Shown: in pieces, positions 1 to 13,400 of the stretch | Position numbering within the stretch: the first letter of the stretch is position 1 | Layout: every line of letters starts with the position of its first letter | Assembly (NCBI GenBank): GCA_964020155.1 | Contig: OZ026562.1 | Location: 3,509,001-3,573,000, forward strand | Length of the DNA: 64,000 nt | Direction: 5' to 3' | Source: Chondrilla cf. caribensis | Lineage: Eukaryota; Porifera; Demospongiae; Chondrillida; Chondrillidae | Notes under the pieces: model-generated | What the model was told of the DNA's origin: nothing | Database searches by the model: none | What the model saw: the letters and a program-made list of their open reading frames with translations, nothing else | Made by a program: the position numbers and the translations under genes

Positions 1-65
1 CACTGTGGTGGGTTTATACATGAGGTCTCCACTATGGTGGGTTTGTACATAAGGTTTCCACTGTG
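1..65. repeat. 29-bp tandem repeat
   Basis: The unit CACTGTGGTGGGTTTATACA plus nine more bases is present about 2.2 times with a few substitutions. The array may continue to the left of the window. Confidence 0.7.
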
Positions 66-302
66 TCCCTACATAGTGTCCTGTGCATGCAACAAGGTTG
101 CAATAATTCGATTTATCAACGCATCCAATACCTATGTATGCATACCATAGTACATGTCAAATTACTATTTCACTTTCACAGGCTGACTATGAGTGCTGCC
201 ATGAAATACTGCAACAGTATTTGGAGTCATTTGACACTTATGCTAACTTCCAGTAGTCTGAAAGCACCTTCAAGAGAGCAATTACTGCACCACATGAAAC
301 AT

Positions 303-404
303 AGTGTGCGTGTGTGTGTGTGTGTGTGTGCGTGTGTGTGTGTGCGCACGTGTGAGTGTGTGCGTGCATGCATATGTGTGCGCGCGTGTGTGTGCATGTG
401 CATG
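303..404. repeat. (TG)n-rich microsatellite
   Basis: A run of about 100 bases is dominated by TG dinucleotides, interrupted by GC and CA steps. Apparent Val-Cys and His-Thr open frames on the two strands are artefacts of it. Confidence 0.9.
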
Positions 405-667
405 TAGTGAAAACTTTATAAATTATTAAGGTGTGTACGAACATTATACCTGTATCGTCTGAGTAATGAATGCTATATTCCAATACCCAAGCTCAATTGC
501 ATCTTCACAAGGGAAAACAGCAATACAAAATAAATGCTACAGTATAACTACACACCTCTATCCATGCACAATACATATTGTATTTGTGCATGTGTATAAA
601 TTGAAATATACATTAAAACTATACTTTTTGACATTTATTCAGTGTAGCAAATATGAAGGCATAAAGA

Positions 668-760
668 TGCCGGGGTCAGGGCAGGTTCAGTGCGGGTCCA
701 GGGTAGGGTCAAGGCGGGGTCAGGGTGGGGTTGGGAAGAGTCCAGGGCGGGTTCTGGTAC
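668..760. repeat. G-rich degenerate minisatellite
   Basis: Degenerate GGGTCAGGG / GGGTCCAGGG units are repeated about eight times on the + strand. Several GGG and GGGG runs lie close enough together to permit G-quadruplex folding. Confidence 0.65.
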
Positions 761-1200
761 CATCACTCCCTATCTTAACTGTCTTACTTCCTCCACCTGT
801 ATAAAATTTGTTCCGGGGACTGATTTGCCAAATTTAATGCTTGCAAAGTTTCCCGCTATAGGGTACACCTACTTCATTATTGCAAGACAGCACTATCATA
901 TGGTAGTATACGGCGGTTGTGTCCCAAGATTTCACTGCTGGGTGCACCATACTGAAGCCCTCTACTCTGAGATGCTATAATTATTATGACCTAAATGAGT
1001 ATAACAGAGTGAGACCAGCCTTTGATATACATAATTCAGCTGACTATATCTCCAGAATGACACAGTTGAATGTCCAATACATAATTAGCAAAATACGAAT
1101 ACCAAGTCCACATATTTCCATTGCAAGAAGCACATTAACAGACCACAAAAATGCACAACACACCTGTCTGACCACAACACTGGCTTAGCTTCCCATCAAC

Positions 1201-1260
1201 TACAGTAGATACAGCGTACATACAGTAGATACAGCGTACATACAGTAGATACAGCGTACA
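1201..1260. repeat. 20-bp tandem repeat, three perfect copies
   Basis: TACAGTAGATACAGCGTACA occurs three times head to tail without a mismatch. Partial matching sequence precedes it. Confidence 0.95.
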
Positions 1261-3090
1261 CTTGTTCAGATAACATGCAACATCTCGTTTTCCAAAGTAT
1301 ACACAAGAAGACAGTCTGCATCGATGACAGGGAGTGGACAAGGTAAACAATTTAGTGCAGTCGATATAAGAGAATATTGTCTGGAAGTGAAACAAAACAG
1401 CCAATAGTATACATGTTTTACTACTCCCCCACAACCCATCCCATCGATGAGGGCTGTAAATGCCAACACCACTCACACACTAAAACAACAGAAAACAGCA
1501 TGTATTTACTTTGTATGTAATTATAATTATATCAAACATGCAATAGGATGTACCTGCTTGTATTGGAAGAAGGCCCGCAATAAACCTAACCACGAGAATT
1601 GGTCTCAAGACTGTGTGGATACAATTGTATCACACAAGAATACAAACCTGTCAGCATGAACAATAATTGAGACACATGTTACTAAATTTAACAGAGACAT
1701 ATACGAATATGTAATGCAAAATTTAAGTAGCACAAACAGCTGCAATGTACATTACATTACATATGAAAACTGTAATTCACACAACACAGGCAGAGGTGTG
1801 ACTGATAATCATAATACCCTTGGGATAAATTGACAGAAGCTTCATAAGTTTAGCAATAAAATGGCCGGAGAGGTCATGAGGTACGAAGTGAACCCAAGTC
1901 TGAATCACACCACTCACTGGGAATATGCAAAGTGTCAAAGTTGAATGAGCTTTGAGAGCCATTCACCTTATCTCATAATGTATTGAAAGAACAAAGAGAA
2001 CAAAATGACCAAATGCGGTTATCTTGAAACAGATAATGTGCAAAGGATATGGATGAAAATGGAACATTAATGCAAAGTTGAAGGTTTGTAAACAGAAAGC
2101 ATGATCACAAAACACTTCAACATCAAAGAGAGTCGCCCTATATTTATATACATAATATGCACAACTACATATGTACATTCACATATTGCATAACATATTG
2201 TGACATAATTATTATGCAGCACATTTTTGGATTGCACATTCTCTAGCCCCACGTTTTTAATGGGATACTTACTGTGAGTTTGTAAGATATACTTCCTTGA
2301 AGTTCCTTCCGTAATGACACACCCACACACAAATCATTATCTTGTCCAGTCTATCAAAGCACACATCAGAACATCAAAACTACCCACAACATCCATCAAC
2401 TGTGCACAATCAAGGTGGCCTTCACAAACACTCTCACTAAACAACACTCACACTAACCTCTATGCATGCAAGTCGATTATACAGAATATTGTGTTCAAGT
2501 ACATATCACACTGTAGTGGTCCACTCTAGTCAAGCACTTTATTCACACATCTCGGTGAGATCATGGAGTACCACAATATTCCTCATCCAGGGTCAAGTGT
2601 TCTGTAAATAAGACGAGTAAAAGTGGGAGAATACAATCATATTTGACTCATAGAAAACTTGAGTATATATGCAGAAGGGTGAACATGCATATCAGTCTGC
2701 ATACAGCAGGTTCGCGGGGTGTGGGGCAAACACTAACAAAACATCATTTCTCCGTAGGTTGAATTCCAACAATAGACTCTTAACTAACAAAACATGATGA
2801 ACAAAGTCAAAAAAGTCAAAAACACAGTTCATTGTTCACTCCCACAGTGAGTATGTATGTACTTTAAAGGCAACATCAGATGCTGCCAAACTATGTGTGA
2901 GCACTGCTTGATGCAGTGTACAGCACAGGAGATAGTAGAGTGTATGTATCTATGTTTATACTAACCATAGTACATACTAAGCAAGTTGGACAATCACAAA
3001 CGTAATAAAAAATCCACAGCTGGGAAAAGGTCATTTACATTTTAGTGCATATTCTAACCACAAATTCTAGTACTGTTTACAACAGCAGTA

Positions 3091-3106
3091 CATATGTATA
3101 AAAGTC
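3091..3106 (+). promoter_or_regulatory. Possible TATA box of gene A
   Basis: TATAAA lies in ATGTATAAAAGTCC about 130 bases before the gene A start codon. The similar position of a TATA-like motif before gene E supports it weakly. Confidence 0.3.
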
Positions 3107-3226
3107 CATACATGGTACATACATATATATAGTACATACACTGGAGACTACTGCCAGTTGACAAGGCAAGGAAACGAGTGATCACCCTGGGCTCATGAGG
3201 TGAACGATCCACACAGAAAACAGAGG

Positions 3227-6200
3227 ATGACAAATGGAAGTGTTAAAACAGTTGCGTTCTCTGTGTTGGCTATGATACTATCAGTGGAGGAGTGTACATC
3301 TGGTAAGCACCTGAATACTTGTAGACTGCCCTGTGTCTATGCTGAATAGATGCACAAGTACCAGACATATGTAAGATAAAAGGTAACCTTCTCAATCCTT
3401 CTAAATGCTTTCACAGCTGTCTTCACAGCAAAGACCGAATAACCATAATTTCTCAAAACTGTTTTTGCAACTCAGAAAGGGGTCTTTGTTGTAAAACTCG
3501 AATAGGCACATTTTAAACTGTCCAAAATTCAATCACTACCATTCTACATATTAAAAGTGCAGCAGTTGATGTAGGATAAAATTGCAACAGAGTGTAAAGG
3601 AGTCAGGATGCACAACCATAATAATATCAACAATACCCAGTCCAGGTACAAGTACTGAGGGCTTTATATGCCCTTCTTTATATTGTTTGGGACACACCAG
3701 ATTGCTGCACCTGGCTACAGGCACACCAGGGTGAACACACTGAAGTGTAAGCCAGCGTTATTACAGTACAACATTCTAAACAACGTTTCAGAGCCATCAT
3801 AACAACCACTGTGTTAAATTCATTCAAAGACATTCATTGCAGTATGCATGATTAATATGATAATATAAAAATGGATCCCATAGGCTATGTCTTTGTCACA
3901 ATCTTCACACAGTGACTGTAAAACACTAAATGTCAAGTGAGGGTGATTTTCTAGATGCACGTGTTTGCCTCACACTATGACTGCTGTGGCTGGCTCCACT
4001 GACAATAATGTAGCGTGTTATACAGGTTAATAGCTAATTCCAAAAATTGGTTCTTCTCCCGTTATACACCCAATGCTCAATCCACATCCTCCCAGTGCCA
4101 ACTCGCTGAGCTCATTTTACTGAACGGGATGCCATCACATACACTGGGGGTACTGCTGTTATTGTCAGTAATATACAGCCAACATAACACAAAGGTAAGA
4201 TTTGGGGATCACATCCCAATTTTCCACTATAGAAAAGGTAGTTCATTAAGCAAAAGACTATAATATCGTGTTGTCATATCACATGATGAAGATGGCTGAC
4301 CTGTGGATTCCCCCATATTCATGACCCAACAAGATAAATATTAGTGATGCAGTACATCCATCTTGATAGCTTTTTCAAGATTGTCTACAGGCTGAGGGTT
4401 GCTTTGGGAGAACCAAACTTACTCAGCAAGATATACGTATAATACTCAACAGCAAACAGGTAAAACGTGTGTAAATACTTCGTGAGATTCAGATCTGAGA
4501 AGTGTACAAATTCACACCTCTGGACATGAAAACACATGTTCACTAGTTGAAAAACAGCTCATATACCCCAAGTGTTTTCAAAATAAAATCTTGTTTATAT
4601 ATACTTTTCATACTTACAGATCCCAGGATTAGCACTGTACATAAATCATGCAACAGTCTAACAGTGAATTGGACAGGAAGAGAGGGTGTTGACAAATATC
4701 AACTTCAGTACAGACCTATCGCACAGATAGGAGGCTGGCTAAACAAGTTTACAAATGAAACAATGTTTGAAATCACTGATTTACTGCCAAACACAACATA
4801 CACTTTGAGGATTAAAAGTGTTACAGAAGGAAATAAGGCATTATTGGCAACTGGCACTTTCACACTTCTCCCTGATACAGGTAAAGTCGTATGTGTGCAA
4901 ACTATCAAACTTTACATTACGTAGTACATTAAATTCACTTATCATTCGGTCTGATAGCATCCATAAATTCAAGATGTCCAAGTTAAATACCCACCAACAA
5001 TTCGCATTGACATTTAAAACCACTATGCAAAATGTCAACAAATGTTGACCAATTTCCACAATATAGAGGGAAACATCAACATCACAAATACGAGAGTTGG
5101 TTGAATCTGCAAAATCATTCATAAATTAATTCGTAGTTGCAATATTGAAGCCTTACAGTAGGTTCAGGTGACCATGTTCTAACGGCAATTATTGTAGGGG
5201 CAGAATACAGACAATGCTGCAAATGACTACAAAGGACAAATTAAGCCACAGTGTCACTGCTATGTAACTCAACATCATTGAGTATAAGCACCTTCGAACA
5301 GCATGAATGGATGTATAGATAACAAATTGCTATGATCTAAACTTTTCCACTAATTTTAAATTCATAATGACAGTAATTTCTCAAACTCAATTACAGGTAG
5401 CATTTCCATCAATGAAGTGAGGCTTACAGGTAATTCACTTCAGTTCAAACTTGGCGGCGTGAAAAGCGGCTCCACACAGCAGTACAGGTGCTGGACCACA
5501 CCACATAACAAGGAGGGGAGGAATGACATTACAGTCAACCCTGAAGGTACTGGGCTTTTAAGTGGACTACAACCGAACATCAACTACACTATTGACTGTG
5601 AAGGAGATAACAACTGTTATGTTAGTAGGACGAGAATTAGCATCCGAATATCAGGTACGGTTGACATGCATGGTCTACAATACGTACTGTAGAGGTTGAT
5701 AGTGGGATGCATGGATTGCAATTCGTGTTCAAAATTTTTGATGCACAGCTTCCCACCTATTGGCACAATCACCATAATTCTGCAATATTTCACACTGTCA
5801 GAATAAACACAGAATGGCACATGATGGTCTAAACAAAGGTTCCGCCATCATGTTGCATGATGACAATATAGTAACTGTTATCACCCATTGGAAGAAATGA
5901 AACTTTTTGACCAGCCAATTATCAAACAAGATTCAACTTTAAGTTATACAATGTACAGCCAGTGTATGGCATAATGACATTCATTGCAATACAATTGGAT
6001 TCATATATCCCACAAATGGCAACTGACCTGACACCTATAGTTTGTAAAGGATGATATACTACACTCAATGCAGCACCGGACAAAGTGAATGCCATGGTGG
6101 TTGATGGATTAGGTAGAGTTGTTGGTGACCAGATCCACCAGTCCATATCATGGAGGAGACCACCTCATCACACTAGTCAACTCAACTACATTGTCAAATA

Positions 6201-8697
6201 TGGACCATCAAGTGTAGTGGACAGACCTACACATCCCTCAGTTAACACTACCACCTCCAGCAATACAACAGTGATCCTCACACTTCCCATACCAACTACT
6301 CCACTAGTCTACAATGTATGGGTGGCTGCTATATCTGATGTTGGGCAGGGAGAGTACAGGAGGACGCAGTTTAATTACAAAGGTGAACAGATCACCTATG
6401 AATCTCATTAAGTATGATAATGATGTGTGTCTACTATAATACAATACCTCACTACAGAGCCCAGTCCTCCAGAGAACATTACAGTCATCAACAAAACTTG
6501 TAACAGTCTATCAGTTCAGTGGTCACCTCCATCTGACACAGGAGGACTAGCAATCACAGGGTATATAATAGACGTGGTAAACAACATATCATTGGAAACT
6601 AATGTCACATATACATCAGATACAGAAGTAAAGATTAAAGCAACAAACATCCTGGGAGCATCTCACCCTACTAGTGCCACATATACAAGAAACAATGGCT
6701 ACTGTAGTAAGTTGCCACATGAACTGTAACAATAACAATAGGCTGGTTCTCACATACATTTCCATTACTAACAGTTCTTTTACTAACTTCGTTAGATATC
6801 TTCACTACTACTCCTAGTCTACTTGGTTTTTAGCTCGGTGAATTCCACTTAGCTTTCGTATATTTCCATTACTACTTTGCGATAAAGTTATGATATTCCT
6901 CCCCTTACAGGTGGACAGCAACTAGCTGAACTTGAACTCAATTTGATGATAACTCTTCCACAGAGCAAAGACGGTATTAGCTACACTTGTACACTATCAC
7001 CAGGGAACAAGACCATAGGGACCCCAAGTGGGGACATTACACTGGCTGATCTCCCACCAAACACTACATACAGTGTGAGATGTATTGTATGCGAAAATGG
7101 AGAGAATCTGTGTTATGAGGAAAACAAGTCTAGTGGTGAGTACAGACCAGGTCCTAATTAGACTTCTGTTCATGAAAATCATCAGAAAACCGAGGATTAA
7201 CTTGATAAACAAATTTGGTCTAGACCATGCACTCACAATGGTTCGAACACACTCAATCCTCTCACAGTCTTAGACATCTGGATCTGTCCGGTGGTTTGAA
7301 CAGTCACAAACTTTGACAAATTCTAACCTATAATTAGCGTATACATTATCAAGTGATCATATTTTTAATTTCCTGAGATGCAAGTGGTCAACTTTGCAAT
7401 CAGCTGAGTATCCCAATTTCACGACATTTGCATGGCTTAGACCAAACGACAATAACAATCAACATTTCTCCATACACAAATTTCATTGATTTCACTTTTT
7501 GCTGTAAAATATTAATTTGTTTCTCACAATTTAATTGATATCTAGATGGAAGTTCCAAAGGCTGCCCGAACAATAACGCTTATATTCTCCTCAATGTGGG
7601 TCTATTCATAGCCGGACTGATCAATGGAACAGTAGGTACACTACTGGTTGGTGTGCCGATATACATACTATGCAAAAAGTGCATCTACGGGAGGAGGTCA
7701 GTATAATAGTATTATTACATTATACACAATCTGGAGACTTTCTACTAACATACCTCGTGTTCTCATATGTACCATATATACGTACTGGGTACATAGCAGC
7801 TCATTTGTAGCTGGAATATCATGATTACATATCATGATTACATTAATACATTCAATATCAGATGTTAAAAACACTTTGGAAGCCCATTCCATATCTGTAG
7901 CAAACAGCAATTATAGGAGGACAAACAATATCCCCGATATTACATATCGGTGTGTCTCTTGCTGTTACAACATTTTTTTGGACCAATGCATGTAGGAAGA
8001 GAAAAATATCAGAAAGTAATTACTCGCTGGGACATTACTCATCAGGAGACTACTCAGCAGAGAGTGAGAGCACACAACTACATGTGTATGCAACAGTGGA
8101 CAAGGAGAACAAGGGATCAAACGAAAGGTACCCAGTGCACTCGATTACAGCCCTTTTACATAATACAGTCCAACATTTAGTAAGTAACTTGAAGGCCACA
8201 CTGAATCTGTTCTTTTTATCAGAGGTACTCACTATCAGGACTGGTTGACATAGTGTACATGACCTAGAAACCTAGTGAAGTGTATACTTACTAGCCAAGA
8301 GTATGTACTAACCAGAATCCTTACTAAGCAAGTTGTACTGCACTTATAATAGGCATGCAGTAGTACAGAGTATTACAGAGTATTTACATTTGGTGTCCGG
8401 TACAGTGTAGTGTGCTGATAAGTACGTTAAATTCTGTACATGTGATTGTCTAAGTATTAGAGTGAATATGTAAGTATGGTGTGTGCGTGCATGTGCAAAC
8501 GCGTGAAACAAGTGACCGCAAACACTAATCACGAGCGCCTATACGAGTGTACGTATGTGTATGTACATAGGTACATCAACATTTCCAGAAAATCATCAAG
8601 AACTGATGAAGAACTGTATGACAATGTAGATGATGTGAAGATGGAGATTAATGAAGCTTATAGTGACAGCTTGCGACTCAGTGCTAGCTACCTGTAA
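3227..8697 (+). CDS. Gene A: short FN3 receptor with TM and tyrosine-rich tail
   Basis: Nine exons: 3227-3302, 4620-4880, 5397-5654, 6074-6382, 6458-6706, 6911-7135, 7546-7696, 7996-8127, 8571-8697. Joined they stay in frame for 595 codons plus TAA. Exon 1 is a signal peptide (MTNGSVKTVAFSVLAMIL, then Cys before the splice). The next five exons encode FN3, C module, FN3, FN3, C module, all bounded by phase-1 introns. Exon 7 encodes a short stalk and a membrane helix starting at VGLFIAGLINGTVGTLL, ending in Cys-Lys-Lys. Exons 8-9 (phase-2 junctions) encode a Ser/Tyr-rich tail with HVYATV, ELYDNV and NEAYSD. Many NxT/NxS sequons point to a glycosylated ectodomain. It is the smallest member and its TM and tail are homologous to those of B and C. 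Function is unknown; a type I surface receptor is inferred. A first exon further upstream cannot be excluded. Confidence 0.8.
7546..7696 (+). CDS. Gene A transmembrane exon
   Basis: The exon enters in phase 1 after the second C module and leaves in phase 2 at AG|GTCAGT. It encodes about 17 stalk residues with a Cys-Pro, then roughly 24 hydrophobic residues, then CKKCIYGR, a basic stop-transfer segment with two possible palmitoylation cysteines. Confidence 0.8.
7996..8697 (+). CDS. Gene A cytoplasmic tail exons
   Basis: Exons 7996-8127 and 8571-8697 encode about 86 residues. Tyrosines sit in NYSL, HYSS, DYSAES, VYATV, YINI, LYDNV and AYSDSL. The segment YDNVDDVKMEINEAY aligns with YEEVDVVKMESNPAY of genes B and C, so the tail is conserved across the family while the ectodomain differs in size. 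Confidence 0.75.
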
Positions 8698-10472
8698 TCC
8701 TTAAAAGTAACACAAGATATAATATACAATAATATACTTTATGATTTTTATCATGATTGACAGATATGTTTATACGCATATAAACATTCCAATGTTTTGC
8801 AATTAGATTATTGTTAATTCCAAGAAATTACTTGATAGTGTTGTGTTTTAATTGTTAATTTCGATGCTCGTATGTGCGTATCACAATGGCTTCCAAATTG
8901 AAAATAGTTCAGCAAAAATTGCAATTGAGATATTCACCACATATTAAAAAACCTGAACAATACAGGTCGGTAGGCAGTTTGCAATAACGATGAAAGTAAT
9001 CTAATTACATTAAAATTTGACAATGACGTACGTCTGGGATCAAAATTGTCCCTTTCAAGAGAAATAAACTCCCGTCTACTGTATGTATGAAATAGACAGG
9101 AAAAGCCATGTATTGTTCCCAGTTGTGTGTTTACATTTGAAACCGGAATTGTGTACACTACTGGAAACTCATTCAATTATGCTTTAGAGAGGCACAAAAG
9201 CAATAAACACAAAAAGGCAAACATTTCCTACTATATCATACAAAGACCATTGATGAAGTATTGAGACGCACATACAAAGTGGGACCCAGCAGTTATTGTC
9301 AGTGAGGAAAGTCAACACACAAACAAAAGGCAACATAACAATGCAAAAGGTCACGTTCAACAACCCTGTGTGTACAATCGAAGGTGCAAAATTATACACA
9401 ATCAAAGTGAACCAACACATGGATATAACCATTCCAGACACACAGCCAAATACATAAAATACAGTACGTATTTCAGAGTCAGTTCTTTCAAAAATGGGAA
9501 GTAATTCCACTAGTTTACATAAGTAATGTCCATGACTATTGGATCTACTGTCATTGATTCATCACTACGTATACAGTGGACTCAAGTGGTTGCACAGAAA
9601 GTGGCATACAAATCACAGAATGTTAATCATATTGCCTTCAATGGCACATTGTCATTGCAGGCGAAATAACACTACTTGTGATCCATAATGTACTATCAGC
9701 ACCTTGCTGAATGATGTACACTATTGCATAGCATCAACAAAATTGAATGATTGATCACTTGCCTCATATCATAGGTTAGTTTGTAGCTAAAAACACAGAA
9801 TTGGATAGACAAAGTCGATTGAAAGTGTAAAGACACAACTCACCATTTCAATCTAATCCTTGGTCAACCTTCTTCAAAATCTATAGTAAAGTATGAGAGC
9901 ACTTGCATGAAATTGAAGACACTTTAAAAGTCAAAGATACACATCAAGAACCATAGCCTCAGATGCCATAGAAACAACACCATTGTACTATAATAGTGTG
10001 ATTCGCTTCCTTGGGACTCATATATCATGACATAATGCCCTAGTGCCCTTATCTTGGCCACTTAAGTGGCTTGCATAACTCCCAGTCACACACATATACA
10101 CCTTTTCATGTATATTGAGAATATTATGGATAGACTATACAACTCTTATAAAGACATATGTACAGTTTAATAGTTGGGGTAAAAGTACAGTGGACCTCCC
10201 AGGCCACCTCAGTAATGAGACAGCCACTAATTTTTTCAGTCCCAGCCTTCCTATCACACTATCAATGTACAGTACTAAAATTTCAGTGATTATTGCTTTT
10301 CTGTCAGCATAGAGTCTGCCACACATTCACGAGCGCATATAAGTCATAAAAGTATACAATGCCTGGAAGCCTTACAAGTTCCACTCACAATTTATTAAAA
10401 CCAATGTCCAGTCAAACACTACCACTGGCACCACCACATGGATGGTAGAATAAAGTTGCTCTGATCGACGCT
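8698..10472. other. A-B intergenic region
   Basis: An AATAAA at 9063-9068, about 365 bases after the A stop, could be a poly(A) signal. Apart from the minus-strand hydrophobic frame at 9184-9510, no coding feature was recognised. The last 150 bases before gene B match the sequence before the decayed leader at 25056 and are therefore likely 5' UTR or promoter. Confidence 0.5.
9184..9510 (-). pseudogene. Possible multi-TM (GPCR-like) fragment
   Basis: A 108-codon frame holds three hydrophobic stretches separated by short polar loops. A Cys falls in the second loop before SILHQWSLYDIV. That arrangement weakly recalls TM1-TM3 of secretin/adhesion-type receptors, where a cysteine precedes TM3. 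It ends in a stop after the third helix, and the next frame downstream (9176-8934) is unrelated or shifted. No intact gene surrounds it, so it is best read as a fragment or a chance hydrophobic frame. Confidence 0.25.
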
Positions 10473-13400
10473 ATGAAGAGGAGTGATATTGCTAGTGTTC
10501 TTAGACTAACAGTTTTGGCTGTTGTACTGTTCCTGGGAGACTGTGAAAATGGTGAGTGTTAGGGAATATTTGGGGTGTATCAACATCTGGATCGAACTCC
10601 CTTACTTTCAAATACACTCCATCAATGGTAGTGGAAGAGGTTTCACATGCAGGTCAATCAAATGGTGGGGCTTCACTTCCAATCTTATATATGAAGTTAC
10701 TGTGATTTACCATTTTAAACAAAGCAAAATAGAATTATGTGCTAACAGTTGTGTCAATCTATATTTTTAGGTGTTTAATATTACCAAATGTACATTCATA
10801 AACAGCACTAGCTTACTTATCAACATTTCAAAAATTGGATCCTATTTCTTTCATATTCTCTAAGGTTTGGTCTGTAACAGATCACGTACACATTTTCCAA
10901 CTCACTTCTAACCCTCACTATCTCAATCCTTTCATGTCTCCCACCACCAAAGTGCACTTCCATATCATTTAATCCCCCTCAATAACCCAGTATCCTATAA
11001 AATGCTTCCCCATTCCAGCCTCATAGTTGAGAATTAAATCGACAATGGTAACTTGTCCATCCACTAACTAAACACCTACGTAGCTATCTTGCAAAATTTA
11101 ATGTCCAATACATCCTGTTTACGTGGAAATTAATGTAAAACAGATGTTTGTGGTTGTACGAGGTCTGACTGTACTCATCACATCCTTTTCACATGTAGAT
11201 ACTGAGCTCACAGTTGTTAATAAGACATGCAACAGTCTGACAGTAATGTGGACACCGATACAGGGAAGAAACAGATATAAACATAAGTACTTGTGGTTAG
11301 AACAAGCATCACCAATAGGAAACTGGACAAGAAGAAATACAAATGAGTCTATATTTGATATCACTCAACTAATGCCAAGTACAAAGTACACGATGGGAGT
11401 TGAAATGAGAATCAATTATTACTACAAAAGGAAATTCTACTTAAAATTCAAAACTCTTCCACGTACAGGTATGCACGTTTATTGACGTAATATGGGAAAA
11501 GACCAATTAGAAAATCTCAAATCTTCCACAAAACCCGCAGAATTCTTAAATTATAAATTATAAATTGCTACACATATTAAGCTGATGTATAGAACAGGAT
11601 ATGGTGCTATACAGTTCAATAGGATGCTACTATGGTATATACGTATAATATTATATACATACAGTGGTGATTGAAAGTGATGATACCAAACATGTGGGGC
11701 ACTCCCAAGTGCTCTTGTATGCTCACAAGTGCTCATAGGTGTACTCAAATCCTTTGTTAATTGTAGGCTAGCATCAAGGTGAATCGTATCATACCTTTAT
11801 GACTACATGTGCTATCTAATCACGTTGCTAGTTATGAGAGGTGTTAATGTGATACGAGGTTGTAATAACGAGCATTGAGCGAATGTGAGCCCTCGCGAGG
11901 CCTTCTAAGGCACTTGTGAGCTGCTTTGGTATTACTTTCCATCACCACTGTACATAATATCAACTTTTTAAATTAACCCTTGATGGGATATGTATCTATC
12001 TGAAATTATCTATTACTACACAGTGTTATATGTATATATCATACACATACACCAGTGAATGATACCCTGGGGCATGTTAATTTAGTATGACAAATCATCC
12101 ACAAAGTCTATGTTTTCATGTATATGTGCATGTGACAGTCACACATTTGCTGCTTGAGTAACCTTGAATGTATGTATGTAAAGCGTAATAAATGGTTGAG
12201 TTGAGTATTCTACACATGCAATTGGCTGACACATCATTACATCACGGTAAAGTTGACACTGTTATGCAGTGACATTCATACACATACATTATACATACTA
12301 CTTATCTTCCATTAATAATTAATGAAATATAAAACATATACATATTAATTGTGTTAATTATCTTCATTTTTGCATATAGTCTAATCAATGTAATCACTTC
12401 TTATAATGTTCAATTCTAGATAATTTTACAAACAGGTGTGTGGTAGTTATTGAAGGTTATTTTGTTCGGAAATCAACCTGCTCATACATACTGCTCACCG
12501 GTGTGAGACTGCAGTTGGCAGTACCACTGGTGTAGTATGCAAGGAGAATTGGGAGAGCTGATTGCTGTAGTGGCTTAATTTGTAGCTCGGTGGTTATGGT
12601 GGCTATAGCCAGACACCCTGGGTTCGAGCTTCCGGTTTTTCTCCCTTTTCTCCGTTCTCCCCAAGCAGGTTGAGTTCCAAACAAAATAACCTTCAAAAAC
12701 ACACACATGTACATATACGGACCAAATGAGTAATCTGAACTGTATGATATTATCCTGTTCTTCTCATACAGGTATGGGACACAATGTTACAGTGGTGGTT
12801 TCAAATAACAGTCTTGAGATTGAGAACAAATTCACAGGTGTCAACATTACCTGTTGGATCAATGGAAGTGACACAGTGAAGAATACCACCATATCAGGAA
12901 TGTCCAGAGAAGTAGTAGACGGACTATCTCCCAACACAACCTATTCAGTGGATTGTGTTGAAGTTGATGAGGAGGGACAGTACCAGTGTATGGAGTACAA
13001 TGGGACAGTGACAACATGTGAGTTGTATGGTGATGACTATAATCTCACCTACAAACCATCGTGATGAAAAGCAAATACAATTTCCATGAACAGTATGCGG
13101 TACAGATAAGATAATATTTAGGCATGGCTTTGTGATATCTGTACCCTCGCTAGCTGATAATTGAGAGATCACATCAAATACGTACATCTGTTGGGATCTA
13201 GTCACTAACTCTCTTTACTATAATCCTCATGTACAGTGCTTGGGGAGTCTCCCACAGTTCCAGGTGAACCCAACAACATAACAGTGAACACGACCTGTAA
13301 CTCACTGACAGTATCATGGCTACCACCAGGGGAGGATGGTGGGTCTAATGTAACAGACTACAATGTGACTGTAGTGAATGGAACAGAAGATGGACCACTG

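Larger units (their letters stand above)
1..3226. other. Gene-free 5' flank with simple repeats
   Basis: No reading frame here resembles a known protein and no FN3 exon was found. The stretch opens with about two copies of a 29-bp repeat (1-65). It then holds a TG-rich microsatellite, a G-rich minisatellite and a perfect three-copy 20-mer, listed separately. The open frames are short and mostly low complexity. The last few hundred bases probably contain the promoter of gene A. Confidence 0.6.

Noticed and set aside
63..407. 114-codon frame over the TG microsatellite
   Set aside because: Low-complexity Val-Cys translation with no splice context or homology.
4129..4194. Signal-peptide-like short frame (MPSHTLGVLLLLSVIYS) with a GTAAGA donor in intron 1 of gene A
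   Set aside because: It ends in phase 0, whereas the next exon of gene A needs a phase-1 donor, and the leader at 3227 fits. It could be an alternative first exon only with another acceptor.
12590..12660. A functional tRNA gene
   Set aside because: A- and B-box-like motifs are present, but no acceptor-stem pairing or proper anticodon arm was found; kept only as part of a repeat.
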